Origin: JAFAVN01 sp036378375
GTDB taxonomy: Bacteria > Verrucomicrobiota > Verrucomicrobiia > Chthoniobacterales > JAFAMB01
Direction: 5' to 3'
Assembly (NCBI GenBank): GCA_036378375.1
Contig: DASUWQ010000056.1
Location: 1 to 16,605, forward strand
Length of the DNA stretch: 16,605 bases
Within the stretch, counting starts at the first letter, position 1, and each line of letters opens with the position of its first letter. Positions 1-6,490 of this stretch are shown one piece after another. Under the pieces are notes generated by a model that did not search any database, was not told where the DNA came from, and was given only the letters and a program-made list of their open reading frames with translations. The position numbers and the translations under genes are program-made.

Positions 1-597
1 CTCGCTGAAAGCGATTCGTTCCAGTGCGCCCATCTCCATCGCTATTGGACCGTCGTCGCCGAGCTGGTAAAGCATCACACTATCGTTTAGCGACCGGATC
101 CGGACCCGGTGGCGTTCCGGTCGCTCAAGGAACATCCTGGCTAGACCAAATAAAGGATAGGCGGCATGTCCCTGCTTGATCTGTTGGATAACTTTCGAAA
201 AAGCGCGTTCCTCGGGCAAAAAGTCCACCTGGACGGCTGCCGGTTCGACTTGGTCCTGAACCGATTCTTCTCTGTCCCGGCGGGGCGCGTCGGTAACTCT
301 CTCCCGATGTGAGCTGGGGCCTGTGTCGCGGCTTGCTGGTCCGTGTGGCCGGGCCGGGCGCTGTTGCGGGCCGGACCGACTCGGACCGGAGGCGTCGCGT
401 CGCCCTGGACTGCTATCTCGCCGCTGTCGATTCTGGGTGGGCCGGCGTGGCCGGTCGTCCCGTCGCTCCCTGCGGCCCCGATTACCACGACCGTCGGGGT
501 CTTCGTCCGCATAATCTGCGTAACGGTTTACAGATTCCGATTCCTTGAGCCAATCGGGCGTTAAACGAAGATCGAGCGAAGGGAGGGGATCGGCCAT
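1..597 (-). CDS. Arg-rich hypothetical protein, C-terminus cut off by window edge
   Basis: An open frame runs leftward from ATG at 597 to base 1 without a stop (199 codons seen), so the gene is incomplete. I do not recognise the family. Residues 1-35 are acidic and mixed. Residues about 36-112 are strongly enriched in Arg, Pro, Gly, Ser and Asp (for example GRGNRGRRERRDDRPRR), which predicts a disordered, basic linker of the kind found in nucleic-acid-binding proteins. From about residue 120 the sequence looks folded (FLPEERAFRKVIQQIKQG, then AAYPLFGLARMFLERPERHR). No signal peptide or membrane segment is seen. It is divergent from acpP. The start is chosen as the first ATG giving a sensible N-terminus; no clear Shine-Dalgarno precedes it. 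Nucleic-acid binding is inferred only from composition. A 123-codon frame inside it (141-512, same strand) is a shadow. Confidence 0.7.
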   Translation of the reverse strand, partial: MADPLPSLDLRLTPDWLKESESVNRYADYADEDPDGRGNRGRRERRDDRPRRPTQNRQRRDSSPGRRDASGPSRSGPQQRPARPHGPASRDTGPSSHRERVTDAPRRDREESVQDQVEPAAVQVDFLPEERAFSKVIQQIKQGHAAYPLFGLARMFLERPERHRVRIRSLNDSVMLYQLGDDGPIAMEMGALERIAFSE

Positions 598-844
598 GGT
601 CGGGATACAGGTAACAAGTTCAGGGTAAAAAGTAAACTACTCGCGAGCCGATTGCAGCTGATGAAAGAGGCGTCTAGAGTGGCGAATCCGGCAGATAGGT
701 CAACACAAAAAGCGTCGTTTGGAGCCGTTTCTTAGGTTCGAAGAAAATAGTTGCTATTTAGTGCAATTATTTTAGTTGCCAACCTTGGGCTTCGTTATTA
801 AGCGTAGCCCCACGTCTTAACCAAAAGAGAAGAAACCGCGACTT
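598..844. promoter_or_regulatory. Divergent intergenic region upstream of acpP
   Basis: This 247-bp gap separates the leftward Arg-rich gene from acpP and must hold the promoters of both. Bases about 738-778 are AT-rich compared with their surroundings and contain TAGTTGC at 748-754, TAGTGC at 759-764 and TAGTTGC at 773-779, a short direct-repeat series that could be a regulator site or part of the acpP promoter. TTGCCA at 776 and TATTAA at 796 resemble -35 and -10 boxes, but their 14-bp spacing is short, so I do not assign a promoter firmly. AGAGAAGAAA at about 826-835 is a purine-rich ribosome-binding candidate for acpP. Confidence 0.35.
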
Positions 845-1087
845 ATGTCAGAGAAATCCATCGAAGAAAAAGTGAAGGAGATCATCGTCGAACAGCTCGG
901 CGTGAATCCTGAACAGGTGACTCCTAACGCTTCTTTCATTGAGGACCTCGGCGCTGACTCGCTGGATACGGTAGAACTCGTAATGGCCTTCGAAGAAGAA
1001 TTCTCCGTCGAAGTACCGGACGAAGATGCCGAAAAGCTCCAAACCGTCGGCGACGTTATCCGCTATATCGAAGAGCGAGCGAAGTAG
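845..1087 (+). CDS. acpP: Acyl carrier protein
   Basis: AcpP carries growing acyl chains on a 4'-phosphopantetheine arm during cytoplasmic type II fatty-acid synthesis. The 80-aa product has the normal family length, is very acidic, and has the attachment motif GADSLDTVELVMAFEEEF, with the modified serine at residue 39. The helical N-terminus (IEEKVKEIIVEQLGV) and the C-terminal EDAEKLQTVGDVIRYIE stretch are also typical. The start is the first ATG, preceded by a purine-rich AGAGAAGAAA. In many bacteria acpP is followed by fabF. Here a hairpin and a large inverted-repeat element follow instead, and the next gene is an unknown. accA, another fatty-acid gene, lies about 1.9 kb downstream on the same strand. 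Confidence 0.97.
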   Translation: MSEKSIEEKVKEIIVEQLGVNPEQVTPNASFIEDLGADSLDTVELVMAFEEEFSVEVPDEDAEKLQTVGDVIRYIEERAK

Positions 1088-1105
1088 TTCCTAGGTCTTC
1101 ACTCT

Positions 1106-1128
1106 ACTGGCCTCTTCGTGGGGCCAGT
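1106..1128 (+). terminator. Candidate hairpin terminator after acpP
   Basis: A perfect 7-bp stem, ACTGGCC at 1106-1112 with GGCCAGT at 1122-1128, encloses a 9-nt loop 18 bp after the acpP stop. Only a weak T-rich stretch follows (GCAGTTTCTG), so it may be a weak intrinsic terminator or simply an mRNA 3' end stabiliser. Confidence 0.45.
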
Positions 1129-1187
1129 TCGCAGTTTCTGCTATAAATCTGCTATCATCGCGGCTGCAAACCGTAACGGGCAGAAGG

Positions 1188-1426
1188 CGCCCAGCGCCTG
1201 GAGGGGAGCCGTCCCGCGGCCGCGGGATAGCATTGCAGCTCTATCGGTTGCAGCAGGCGGCTCCCGGGAAAGTCTCGACGTGTGCCAGTTTTATGGACCG
1301 TTGCATCTCCGGTACAGAATAGGCGCGATGGGCAAAACATTGCGCTGGGTCATTCGCGGGAGCCGCCTGCTAGCAAAGCGATAGAGCTGCCATCTTGAAA
1401 AGCGGCTCCCCTCCAAGCTTTGGGCG
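1188..1426. repeat. 239-bp imperfect inverted-repeat element, GGAGGGGAGCCG-ended
   Basis: The outer arms 1188-1211 and 1403-1426 are inverted copies with 21 of 24 matches, each containing TGGAGGGGAGCCG. A second, inner pair, about 1235-1269 and 1354-1390, shares GCAGCTCTATCG and GCAGGCGGCTCCC as inverted copies. The left arm has an extra GC-rich palindrome (TCCCGCGGCCGCGGGA, 1212-1227) absent from the right. The whole can fold into one long interrupted hairpin with a loop of about 85 nt. It encodes no convincing protein and has no transposase, so it resembles a MITE or a large REP-like element. A diverged relative lies at 3962-4212. The rest of the 472-bp gap between acpP and the next gene (1129-1187 and 1427-1559) shows nothing I can name. 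Confidence 0.75.
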
Positions 1427-1559
1427 ATGCGACCGCCCGTGTTCCTTAGAAAGCGCGAGGACGATTTTCCCCGCCCGCCTAAACCCCTTGTAAGAATAGC
1501 TGTAAGGGAAGAGTTTGTTCCACGGGAGAAATCGGCTACTGTTCTGATCTTTTCCGCCT

Positions 1560-2078
1560 ATGTATCACGGGGACGATCTGCAATACGCGCTAGAGAATAC
1601 CAAGGTCATTCATTCGCCCGACCGGCGGATCGAAACCTTCGGCGCTACCAGCTTCGATTTTTATTTAATAACTGAGCTGATGGATAGCGTAAACGAGATC
1701 CGCGTTCGTTCCGGTCGGATTCAGGCGGATCGGCCGCAGTTGGTCACTCCTGAGAACATGGCGAAACTGCTTCTGGACGGCTTTGGTGAGGCTGCCAACC
1801 AATTCGCCCAGCTTTTGCAGTCAAGGAATGCGGCCTTCCTAAAGTACGGATTTCAAATTCGGAAGGAAGGTGTCACCGAGCATATCGTCCATGATTCTTT
1901 GCCCGCGGTCGTGGATCGGGTAAATCAGGACGTTCCAGAGGGCCAACGAGGTGGCAGTGCGATCATCCAAGGGGTCGACGAGGGCTGGGAAATCTGTCTG
2001 TTAAAGTTCACATTAGAATTGGTTGAACAATCGGCGCGAATAAATTGGTTTGATCTACGGCGGCGTGGTTTGCTTTAA
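1560..2078 (+). CDS. Conserved-looking hypothetical protein, 172 aa
   Basis: I do not recognise this family. The product is soluble-looking, with no signal peptide or membrane helix. It begins MYHGDDLQYALENTKV, has a central region rich in charged residues (ELMDSVNEIRVRSGRIQADR), and probable amphipathic helices around residues 65-95 (NMAKLLLDGFGEAANQFAQLLQ). No catalytic motif stands out. It reads as a real gene because the frame is long, the composition is globular, and its stop lies only 28 bp before the LysM gene, suggesting an operon with that gene and accA. An in-frame stop at 1545 limits the start to ATG 1560. There is no Shine-Dalgarno before it (TTTTCCGCCT). A role linked to envelope or fatty-acid metabolism is only a guess from position. 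Confidence 0.75.
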   Translation: MYHGDDLQYALENTKVIHSPDRRIETFGATSFDFYLITELMDSVNEIRVRSGRIQADRPQLVTPENMAKLLLDGFGEAANQFAQLLQSRNAAFLKYGFQIRKEGVTEHIVHDSLPAVVDRVNQDVPEGQRGGSAIIQGVDEGWEICLLKFTLELVEQSARINWFDLRRRGLL

Positions 2079-2106
2079 GCCATGGAGGAGTAGCCTGATC
2101 AACTGA

Positions 2107-2946
2107 ATGAGCTTTCTTTGGAAACTCGGAGTCCTTTCCGGTTTGGCTTTATTAGTCTTTGGCGGTGGCGCTTTTGCGACCTATGAACTCTTCATAAAGA
2201 AAGCCCCCAGAACACCGACCAAGGGCAACGAGGCAGTAGTTACTCCAACGCCTGACCCTGGAATCGCCTTACTGGAACAAGGAAAACAATTGATCGCTAA
2301 AGGAAATATCGAGGACGGTAAGCGCCTGCTGATTTCGATTTTTCAAAGCTTCCCGAAATCCGAAAAAGCCGATGAGGCTAGAAAGACCGTCGGGGATATG
2401 AATATTCAGGACTTTTTCTCGCCCCAGCCCTCAACGGATAAGAAGGAGTATGTGGTGGTGCGAGGGGATTCTATCGCCAAAATATCGTCTAAGACGAAAG
2501 CCGCGCCGGAGTTGATTTTCAAGGCGAACGGCCTCGATGGGTTGATGATCCAGCCCGGGATGAAATTTATCATTCCTAGTGGACAATTTACCATGCAGAT
2601 TTTCCTGCAGGCCGAGTCGGTTGAGCTCCTCAATCACGGCCAGTTTTTTCGGTGGTATAAGCCTCTGGACTTTCACCTGCCGCCGAATATGAAACCGGGT
2701 CAATTGAAAGTGATTGGTAAGGAGGCCTGGTCTGGAAATGCCAGAGTTTCGTTCGGGGAAAGGAAATTTCTCGGCAGCAGTCGCTGGGTCGTGCTTAGTC
2801 AAAGCGGTATCACCTTGTATTCTGAGACGTCCCCTAACACACCAAATGTCCAGAAACCGAGATTCGGCATTCAGCTGACTCCGGAAGATATGGAGGAGCT
2901 TTTTGCTCTCTTGCCAAAAGAAACGCCGGTCACGGTTAGCAAATGA
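2107..2946 (+). CDS. Membrane-anchored LysM protein with degenerate L,D-transpeptidase-like domain
   Basis: The 279-aa product has an N-terminal membrane anchor (residues about 5-30, WKLGVLSGLALLVFGGGAFA), a Pro/Thr-rich linker, a short helical TPR-like stretch (about 52-98, GIALLEQGKQLIAKGNIEDG), a LysM domain (about 114-157, YVVVRGDSIAKIS to QPGMKFIIP), and a C-terminal domain. LysM domains bind peptidoglycan glycans, so it probably acts in the periplasm at the wall. The C-terminal domain follows the layout of YkuD L,D-transpeptidases, including the ending FGIQLTPEDMEELFALLPKE. The catalytic SHGC of that family is missing: the aligned stretch reads KPRFGIQL with no Cys or His, so the domain is probably inactive. 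The only Shine-Dalgarno-like GGAGGAG (2084-2090) is 16 nt before ATG, unusually far, and an in-frame TGA at 2104 excludes earlier starts. Its stop overlaps the accA start as ATGA. Confidence 0.85.
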   Translation: MSFLWKLGVLSGLALLVFGGGAFATYELFIKKAPRTPTKGNEAVVTPTPDPGIALLEQGKQLIAKGNIEDGKRLLISIFQSFPKSEKADEARKTVGDMNIQDFFSPQPSTDKKEYVVVRGDSIAKISSKTKAAPELIFKANGLDGLMIQPGMKFIIPSGQFTMQIFLQAESVELLNHGQFFRWYKPLDFHLPPNMKPGQLKVIGKEAWSGNARVSFGERKFLGSSRWVVLSQSGITLYSETSPNTPNVQKPRFGIQLTPEDMEELFALLPKETPVTVSK

Positions 2947-3902
2947 AAGTTCGACCTTTAGATTTTGAGAAACCGATCGTCGACCTGGAAAGGCAGCTGG
3001 AGGAGCTGAAGAAGCACTCGAAGTTGCAGGGAGTCGACCTCGAGAACGAGGTCGCCGCGATGGAGCGCAAGATCGAAGCCACCCGAAAGCAGATCTATGA
3101 AAATCTGAAGGCATGGGAACGGGTGCAGGTAGCCAGGCATGAGCAGCGTCCGTTTGCTTTGGATTATCTGAATCTGGCTTTCACGGATTTCACAGAGCTG
3201 CATGGGGATCGGCTGTTTGGCGACGATCACGCGATGCCCTGCGGCTTGGCTACTTTGGGGAATTACCGCTGCGTGGTGGTGAGCCACCAAAAAGGCCGAG
3301 GCACAAAGGAGAATATCCACCGCAATTTTGGTAGCGCCCATCCTGAGGGCTACCGCAAAGCGCTTCGGGTTATGCGGCTAGCCGCTAAATTCGGCCTGCC
3401 TATTGTCGCTCTAATCGACACCCCCGGCGCGTATCCCGGTGTTGGCGCAGAGGAACGTCACATCTCCGAGTCAATTGCGGTGAATCTGCGGGAAATGATG
3501 CTGTTCCCGGTCCCAATCGTCGCGGTGGTTATTGGGGAGGGAGGCTCCGGGGGCGCATTGGGGATCGGGGTTGCCGACCGTGTCTTGATGCTGGAGAACG
3601 CCTATTACTCGGTGATCAGCCCGGAAGGGTGCGCGGCAATCCTTTGGAGGCACCGCAGCCATGCACCGGAAGCTGCCGAAGCACTCAAACTAACCGCCCG
3701 AGATTTGAAGGAGTTCAAAGTTATCGATCAGGTTATTCAAGAACCGCTTGGAGGCGCGCATTTGGACCATGAGAAAGCGGCAACCAATTTGAAAACTACG
3801 GTGCTCCAACAACTGGACGAACTAAGTAAGAAGTCAAAGAAGCTCTTGCTGGAAGAGCGCTACCAGAAGTTCCGCGCCATGGGAGAGGTGCTCGAAGGGT
3901 AG
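2943..3902 (+). CDS. accA: Acetyl-CoA carboxylase carboxyltransferase subunit alpha
   Basis: AccA pairs with AccD to move the carboxyl group from carboxybiotin to acetyl-CoA, making malonyl-CoA for fatty-acid synthesis in the cytoplasm. The 319-aa length is that of the E. coli protein. A helical N-terminus (residues about 10-60) precedes the crotonase-like fold. Family signatures are visible: IDTPGAYPGVGAEER (158-172), GEGGSGGALG (198-207) and YSVISPEGCAAILW (222-235). The start overlaps the stop of the LysM gene by 4 bp (ATGA), which implies translational coupling. accD is not in the window. The gene converges on panB across a 315-bp gap that holds two repeat features and no obvious intrinsic terminator. 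Confidence 0.97.
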   Translation: MKVRPLDFEKPIVDLERQLEELKKHSKLQGVDLENEVAAMERKIEATRKQIYENLKAWERVQVARHEQRPFALDYLNLAFTDFTELHGDRLFGDDHAMPCGLATLGNYRCVVVSHQKGRGTKENIHRNFGSAHPEGYRKALRVMRLAAKFGLPIVALIDTPGAYPGVGAEERHISESIAVNLREMMLFPVPIVAVVIGEGGSGGALGIGVADRVLMLENAYYSVISPEGCAAILWRHRSHAPEAAEALKLTARDLKEFKVIDQVIQEPLGGAHLDHEKAATNLKTTVLQQLDELSKKSKKLLLEERYQKFRAMGEVLEG

Positions 3903-3918
3903 GGCCGGGGGAGGCCGG

Positions 3919-3952
3919 GTGATTGGTGAAAAGTGATTGGTGATTGGTGGTG
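3919..3952. repeat. GTGATTGGTGA-type direct-repeat tract
   Basis: Units of the kind GTGATTGGTG are repeated with small changes (GTGATTGGTGAA, AAGTGATTGG, TGATTGGTGG) just after the accA stop and just before the inverted-repeat element at 3962. A related tract of GTGAGAGGTGA units occurs at 8826-8857. Confidence 0.6.
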
Positions 3953-3961
3953 TAGCGCCGC

Positions 3962-4212
3962 GCCGACGGAGGGGAGCCGCATTCCGCGTTGCCTTACGTG
4001 GGACGATTTTTCCTCCTATGGCGTCTTTCGTCTGAATAGCGTTGTTTGCCGCGGCTCCCTTGGCGTGCGGCAGGCCCACAGACGTGCAACCTCACACGGC
4101 GTGACACGGTTTTCGGGGCGTCGCGTCTATCGTTTACCCATTACCTAAAACGGTCTTTAGGCGTCGACACCCGTGCAGCCAATAGAGCGGAATGCAACGC
4201 CCCTCCGTTGGC
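3962..4212. repeat. 251-bp inverted-repeat element between accA and panB
   Basis: The arms 3962-3987 and 4187-4212 are inverted copies with 22 of 26 matches, carrying (G/A)ACGGAGGGG and GCATTCCGC. An internal GCCGCGGCTCCCTTGGC (about 4049-4065) resembles an end of the same element, so it may be composite or nested. The right end also shares an ATAGAGCGG...CCCCTCC arrangement with the element at 1188-1426, suggesting one diverged family. The element ends 5 bp before the panB stop codon (3' side of panB). No protein or transposase is encoded. The interior (about 4070-4160) shows nothing further. Confidence 0.7.
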
Positions 4213-4217
4213 TTCTG

Positions 4218-4979
4218 TTAACTGGCTCCCTTCACCCTGGCAATAAACGCTGCTGCTGCCTTGCTGATGGCTTCGCCGACCGTGGCTTCGGGGTGTACAT
4301 GCTTAGGGATAAACCATGGCGAATAACCGACCAGATCGTGGAACACTAAGATCTGGCCGTCACAATGTTTGCCTGATCCAATGCCGATAGTTGGAATTTG
4401 AATCGAGCGAGTGATCTCGTCTGCGACCTTCGGAGCAACTAATTCTAAAACCACGGCGAACGCGCCGGCGTTCTCAACCGCTTTTGCATCTTCGACCAGC
4501 TGCAGGCTCTCGGCAGGTGTTTTACCTTTGATTTTGTAACCGCCTTCTTCGCGAACGCGCTGCGGTAACATCCCGATATGGCCCATGACGGGTACACCTG
4601 CGCCGGCTATCGCCTTGATCTGTTCGACCCGTATGGCACCCCCCTCCAGCTTCACGGCGTGGGCGCCAGCCGAGATGAGCCTTTTCGCATTCGCAACGGC
4701 TTCCTCTGGCCCTCGATAAGTATCGATTGGTAGATCCGCCACTAACAACGCTCGCTGAACACCGCGGGAAACGGCGCGCAAATGGTGCAAGATGTCTTCG
4801 AGGGTGACGCCGGTCGTATCCTGTAACCCTAGCACCACCATGCCCATGGAATCCCCGACCAAGACTACCTCGATTCCCGCTTCATCAAGGAGACGAGCGG
4901 TCGGATAGTCGTAAGCGGTCAACGCAGTGATCCCGTGCCCTTTCGCTTTCCGAACGATGCCAGGCGTAATCCTATTCAT
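4218..4979 (-). CDS. panB: 3-methyl-2-oxobutanoate hydroxymethyltransferase
   Basis: PanB transfers a hydroxymethyl group from 5,10-methylene-tetrahydrofolate to 2-oxoisovalerate, giving ketopantoate, the first committed step to pantothenate and coenzyme A. The 253-aa product keeps the key residues of the E. coli enzyme at an offset of two: Asp43 in VGDSMGM, Asp82 in ADLP, Lys110 and Glu112 in VKLEGG, and the catalytic Glu179 in VVLELV. GHIGMLPQ (133-140) and GSGKHCDGQILVFHDLVG are also typical. The start is supported by GAGGAG on the minus strand (4992-4987), 7 nt before ATG. It overlaps the folK stop by 8 bp, so the two are coupled. Pairing it with folK is sensible because PanB uses a folate cofactor. 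The stop lies 5 bp from a repeat element. Confidence 0.96.
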   Translation of the reverse strand: MNRITPGIVRKAKGHGITALTAYDYPTARLLDEAGIEVVLVGDSMGMVVLGLQDTTGVTLEDILHHLRAVSRGVQRALLVADLPIDTYRGPEEAVANAKRLISAGAHAVKLEGGAIRVEQIKAIAGAGVPVMGHIGMLPQRVREEGGYKIKGKTPAESLQLVEDAKAVENAGAFAVVLELVAPKVADEITRSIQIPTIGIGSGKHCDGQILVFHDLVGYSPWFIPKHVHPEATVGEAISKAAAAFIARVKGAS

Positions 4980-5481
4980 TCACAAGCTCCTCGGGAATCT
5001 TCGTCACTTCTTCCTCGGTTTTCAAACCGATCAGTAAATGCCGAATCGAAAGGGTTTGCCCCGGTAAAACCAATTCGGGTGCAACGTCTGCCAGCGGCTG
5101 GAGCACAAATCGTCTCTGTGTGATTCGCGGGTGGGGGATGATGATTTCGGGGCTGTTCAACGTCAAATTGCCGGCATAGAGCAGGTCCAGATCAATCGTA
5201 CGAGGCGCGTTGCGAGGCCGTTTCGAAGGCCGCCCAAGAGTCCGCTCGATCTTTAATAACGAATCCAAGAGTGCGATTGCCGGCCTGTGGAACTCAATTT
5301 CCATGACCGCATTTAAGTACGCAGGAGCCCCTGGAGCGCTGTCCACCGGGCTGGTCTCATAAATCGAAGAGCACCGAATCGCGGCCGGATCCGAGCTAAG
5401 TTCTGCAACCTCACGGTAAGCCGTCCTGAGGTTGTTTAATCGGTCACCGATGCTAGAGCCTAAGGCAATCCCGGAGCGCAT
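4972..5481 (-). CDS. folK: 2-amino-4-hydroxy-6-hydroxymethyldihydropteridine pyrophosphokinase
   Basis: FolK transfers pyrophosphate from ATP to 6-hydroxymethyl-7,8-dihydropterin, preparing it for condensation with p-aminobenzoate in folate synthesis. The 169-aa length fits single-domain HPPKs. Visible signatures are the N-terminal GSSIGDR (normally GSNxGD), SSIYETSPV, YLNAVMEI, the basic loop RPSKRPRNAPRTIDLDLLY with the magnesium-binding Asp97 and Asp99, and IPHPRITQRRFVLQPL. Ser replaces the usual Asn in GSNxGD, a mild variation. The start ATG has no Shine-Dalgarno and follows a pyrimidine-rich leader made of CTAGCTCCT-like repeats. It is upstream of and overlaps panB. A long hairpin-forming repeat separates it from dapB, so it may be transcribed separately from the dap genes. 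Confidence 0.95.
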   Translation of the reverse strand: MRSGIALGSSIGDRLNNLRTAYREVAELSSDPAAIRCSSIYETSPVDSAPGAPAYLNAVMEIEFHRPAIALLDSLLKIERTLGRPSKRPRNAPRTIDLDLLYAGNLTLNSPEIIIPHPRITQRRFVLQPLADVAPELVLPGQTLSIRHLLIGLKTEEEVTKIPEELVNE

Positions 5482-5486
5482 AGGAA

Positions 5487-5515
5487 AGGAGCTAGGAGGG
5501 GAATCTAGGAGCTAG
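5487..5515 (-). repeat. AGGAGCTAG direct repeat in the folK leader
   Basis: AGGAGCTAG at 5487-5495 is repeated as AATCTAGGAGCTAG at 5502-5515. Read on the folK strand it is a pyrimidine-rich CTAGCTCCT leader directly before the start codon. A close match with C in place of T (AGGAGCCAG, AATCCAGGAGCCAG) lies at 8784-8806, again just upstream of a minus-strand start. Confidence 0.6.
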
Positions 5516-5548
5516 AAGAGCGCGGTGACGGCTTGTGGTGCGAGTAGA

Positions 5549-5670
5549 CGAAGTGGACAGAGTAGACGGAGTGGACCTAGTCGACCTGGTGGACACCCTC
5601 GTGGCAACCCGGTTTCCCGAAGGAATCCACTACGTCTACTGAGTCCATTTTTGTCCACTCTGTCCATTCG
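5549..5670. repeat. GTGGAC-rich long inverted repeat between dapB and folK
   Basis: The arms 5549-5592 and 5627-5670 are imperfect inverted copies over about 44 bp (shared blocks TGGACAGAGT, TGGAC, AGT.GAC, GTGG), with a 34-nt spacer. Each arm is itself built of 10-13-bp units around GTGGAC or GTAGAC. Transcribed from dapB, it would form a very long stem, so it could terminate or process the dap transcript, or be a mobile palindrome with no role. It encodes no convincing protein. Confidence 0.7.
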
Positions 5671-5695
5671 GCCTGCCATGCCCTCCACTCTTGTG

Positions 5696-6490
5696 CTAAC
5701 TCTTTCCCAGCCCCAGTACATCCCGCATCTCATACAGACCCGGACTACGCCCAACGATCCATCTGGCGGCTTGGATCGCTCCGCGAGCAAAGGTCTCTCG
5801 ACTCGACGCTCGGTGGGACATTTCTATGCGTTCGCCTAAGCCGGCGAACAGGACGGTATGTTCGCCGATGATATCGCCACCTCGAACGGCATGGACTCCA
5901 ATCTCTTCCACTGGCCGCTCGCCAACCAGGCCTTCGCGTCCATGCCGGGCGTTCTTTTCATAGGTCAACTGGCGAGCTACGGCGATCAGTTCCGCCAGCC
6001 TCTTGGCCGTGCCGCTGGGGGCATCTTTCTTTAGCCGGTGGTGTAACTCGACGATTTCTACATCGAAATCTTTGCCCAGCTTGGCTGCCGCAGTTTCGGC
6101 CATCCAGAAAAGGAGATTAACTCCAAGGCTGAAGTTCGGAGCAAGGAGCACAGGACACCTTTGTGAAACCAGACGGAGCGCCTCGATTTGTTCTTGATTG
6201 TGGCCGGTGGTCCCAACAACCAATGGCGTCGGATTCTCGGAACAGAGCCTGGCAACCGCCATGGTTGCGGCCGGCGCACTTACATCGATCACGACATCGG
6301 CTGACCCGATCGACTTGTCGACAGGGTCTTGTCGGGTTGCGCCTTTGATCGCCAAATCTGGTTGGCTCTGCCCGACCTCAACGATCACTTTCCCAAGTCG
6401 CCCCGTGGACCCGTGCACGAGGAGCCTGAACTTCGCGGGCGGCGACCCCTCAGTACGCGCGCTCGTGTCGCCCTTCGAAGGCTGACTCAT
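5696..6490 (-). CDS. dapB: 4-hydroxy-tetrahydrodipicolinate reductase
   Basis: DapB reduces the DapA product with NAD(P)H to tetrahydrodipicolinate, in the cytoplasmic pathway to diaminopimelate and lysine. The 264-aa product shows the nucleotide-binding loop HGSTGRLGKV (26-35), VVGTTGHN (91-98), and the catalytic ELHHRLKKDAPSGTA (148-162), in which His150 and Lys154 correspond to the E. coli His159 and Lys163. An N-terminal extension of about 20 residues rich in Ser, Thr and Gly precedes the Rossmann fold. ATG at 6490 is chosen because it overlaps the dapA stop as ATGA, the classic coupled arrangement. A TTG at 6502 is possible but less likely. A long GTGGAC hairpin follows the gene. Confidence 0.95.
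   Translation of the reverse strand: MSQPSKGDTSARTEGSPPAKFRLLVHGSTGRLGKVIVEVGQSQPDLAIKGATRQDPVDKSIGSADVVIDVSAPAATMAVARLCSENPTPLVVGTTGHNQEQIEALRLVSQRCPVLLAPNFSLGVNLLFWMAETAAAKLGKDFDVEIVELHHRLKKDAPSGTAKRLAELIAVARQLTYEKNARHGREGLVGERPVEEIGVHAVRGGDIIGEHTVLFAGLGERIEMSHRASSRETFARGAIQAARWIVGRSPGLYEMRDVLGLGKS

Noticed and set aside
1118..1384. 88-codon plus-strand frame
   Set aside because: It reads straight through the inverted-repeat element at 1188-1426, and its composition follows the repeat rather than a protein.
1427..1675. 82-codon plus-strand frame
   Set aside because: It overlaps the better-supported 1560-2078 gene in another frame and has no protein-like pattern.
3903..4217. Protein-coding frames on both strands between accA and panB
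   Set aside because: They follow the inverted-repeat element and simple repeats, and none has a plausible start or composition.
5544..5673. CRISPR array suggested by repeated GTGGAC units
   Set aside because: Units are short, irregular and arranged as an inverted pair, with no uniform spacers and no cas genes.
5525..5839. 104-codon plus-strand frame
   Set aside because: It covers the GTGGAC inverted repeat and runs antisense into dapB.
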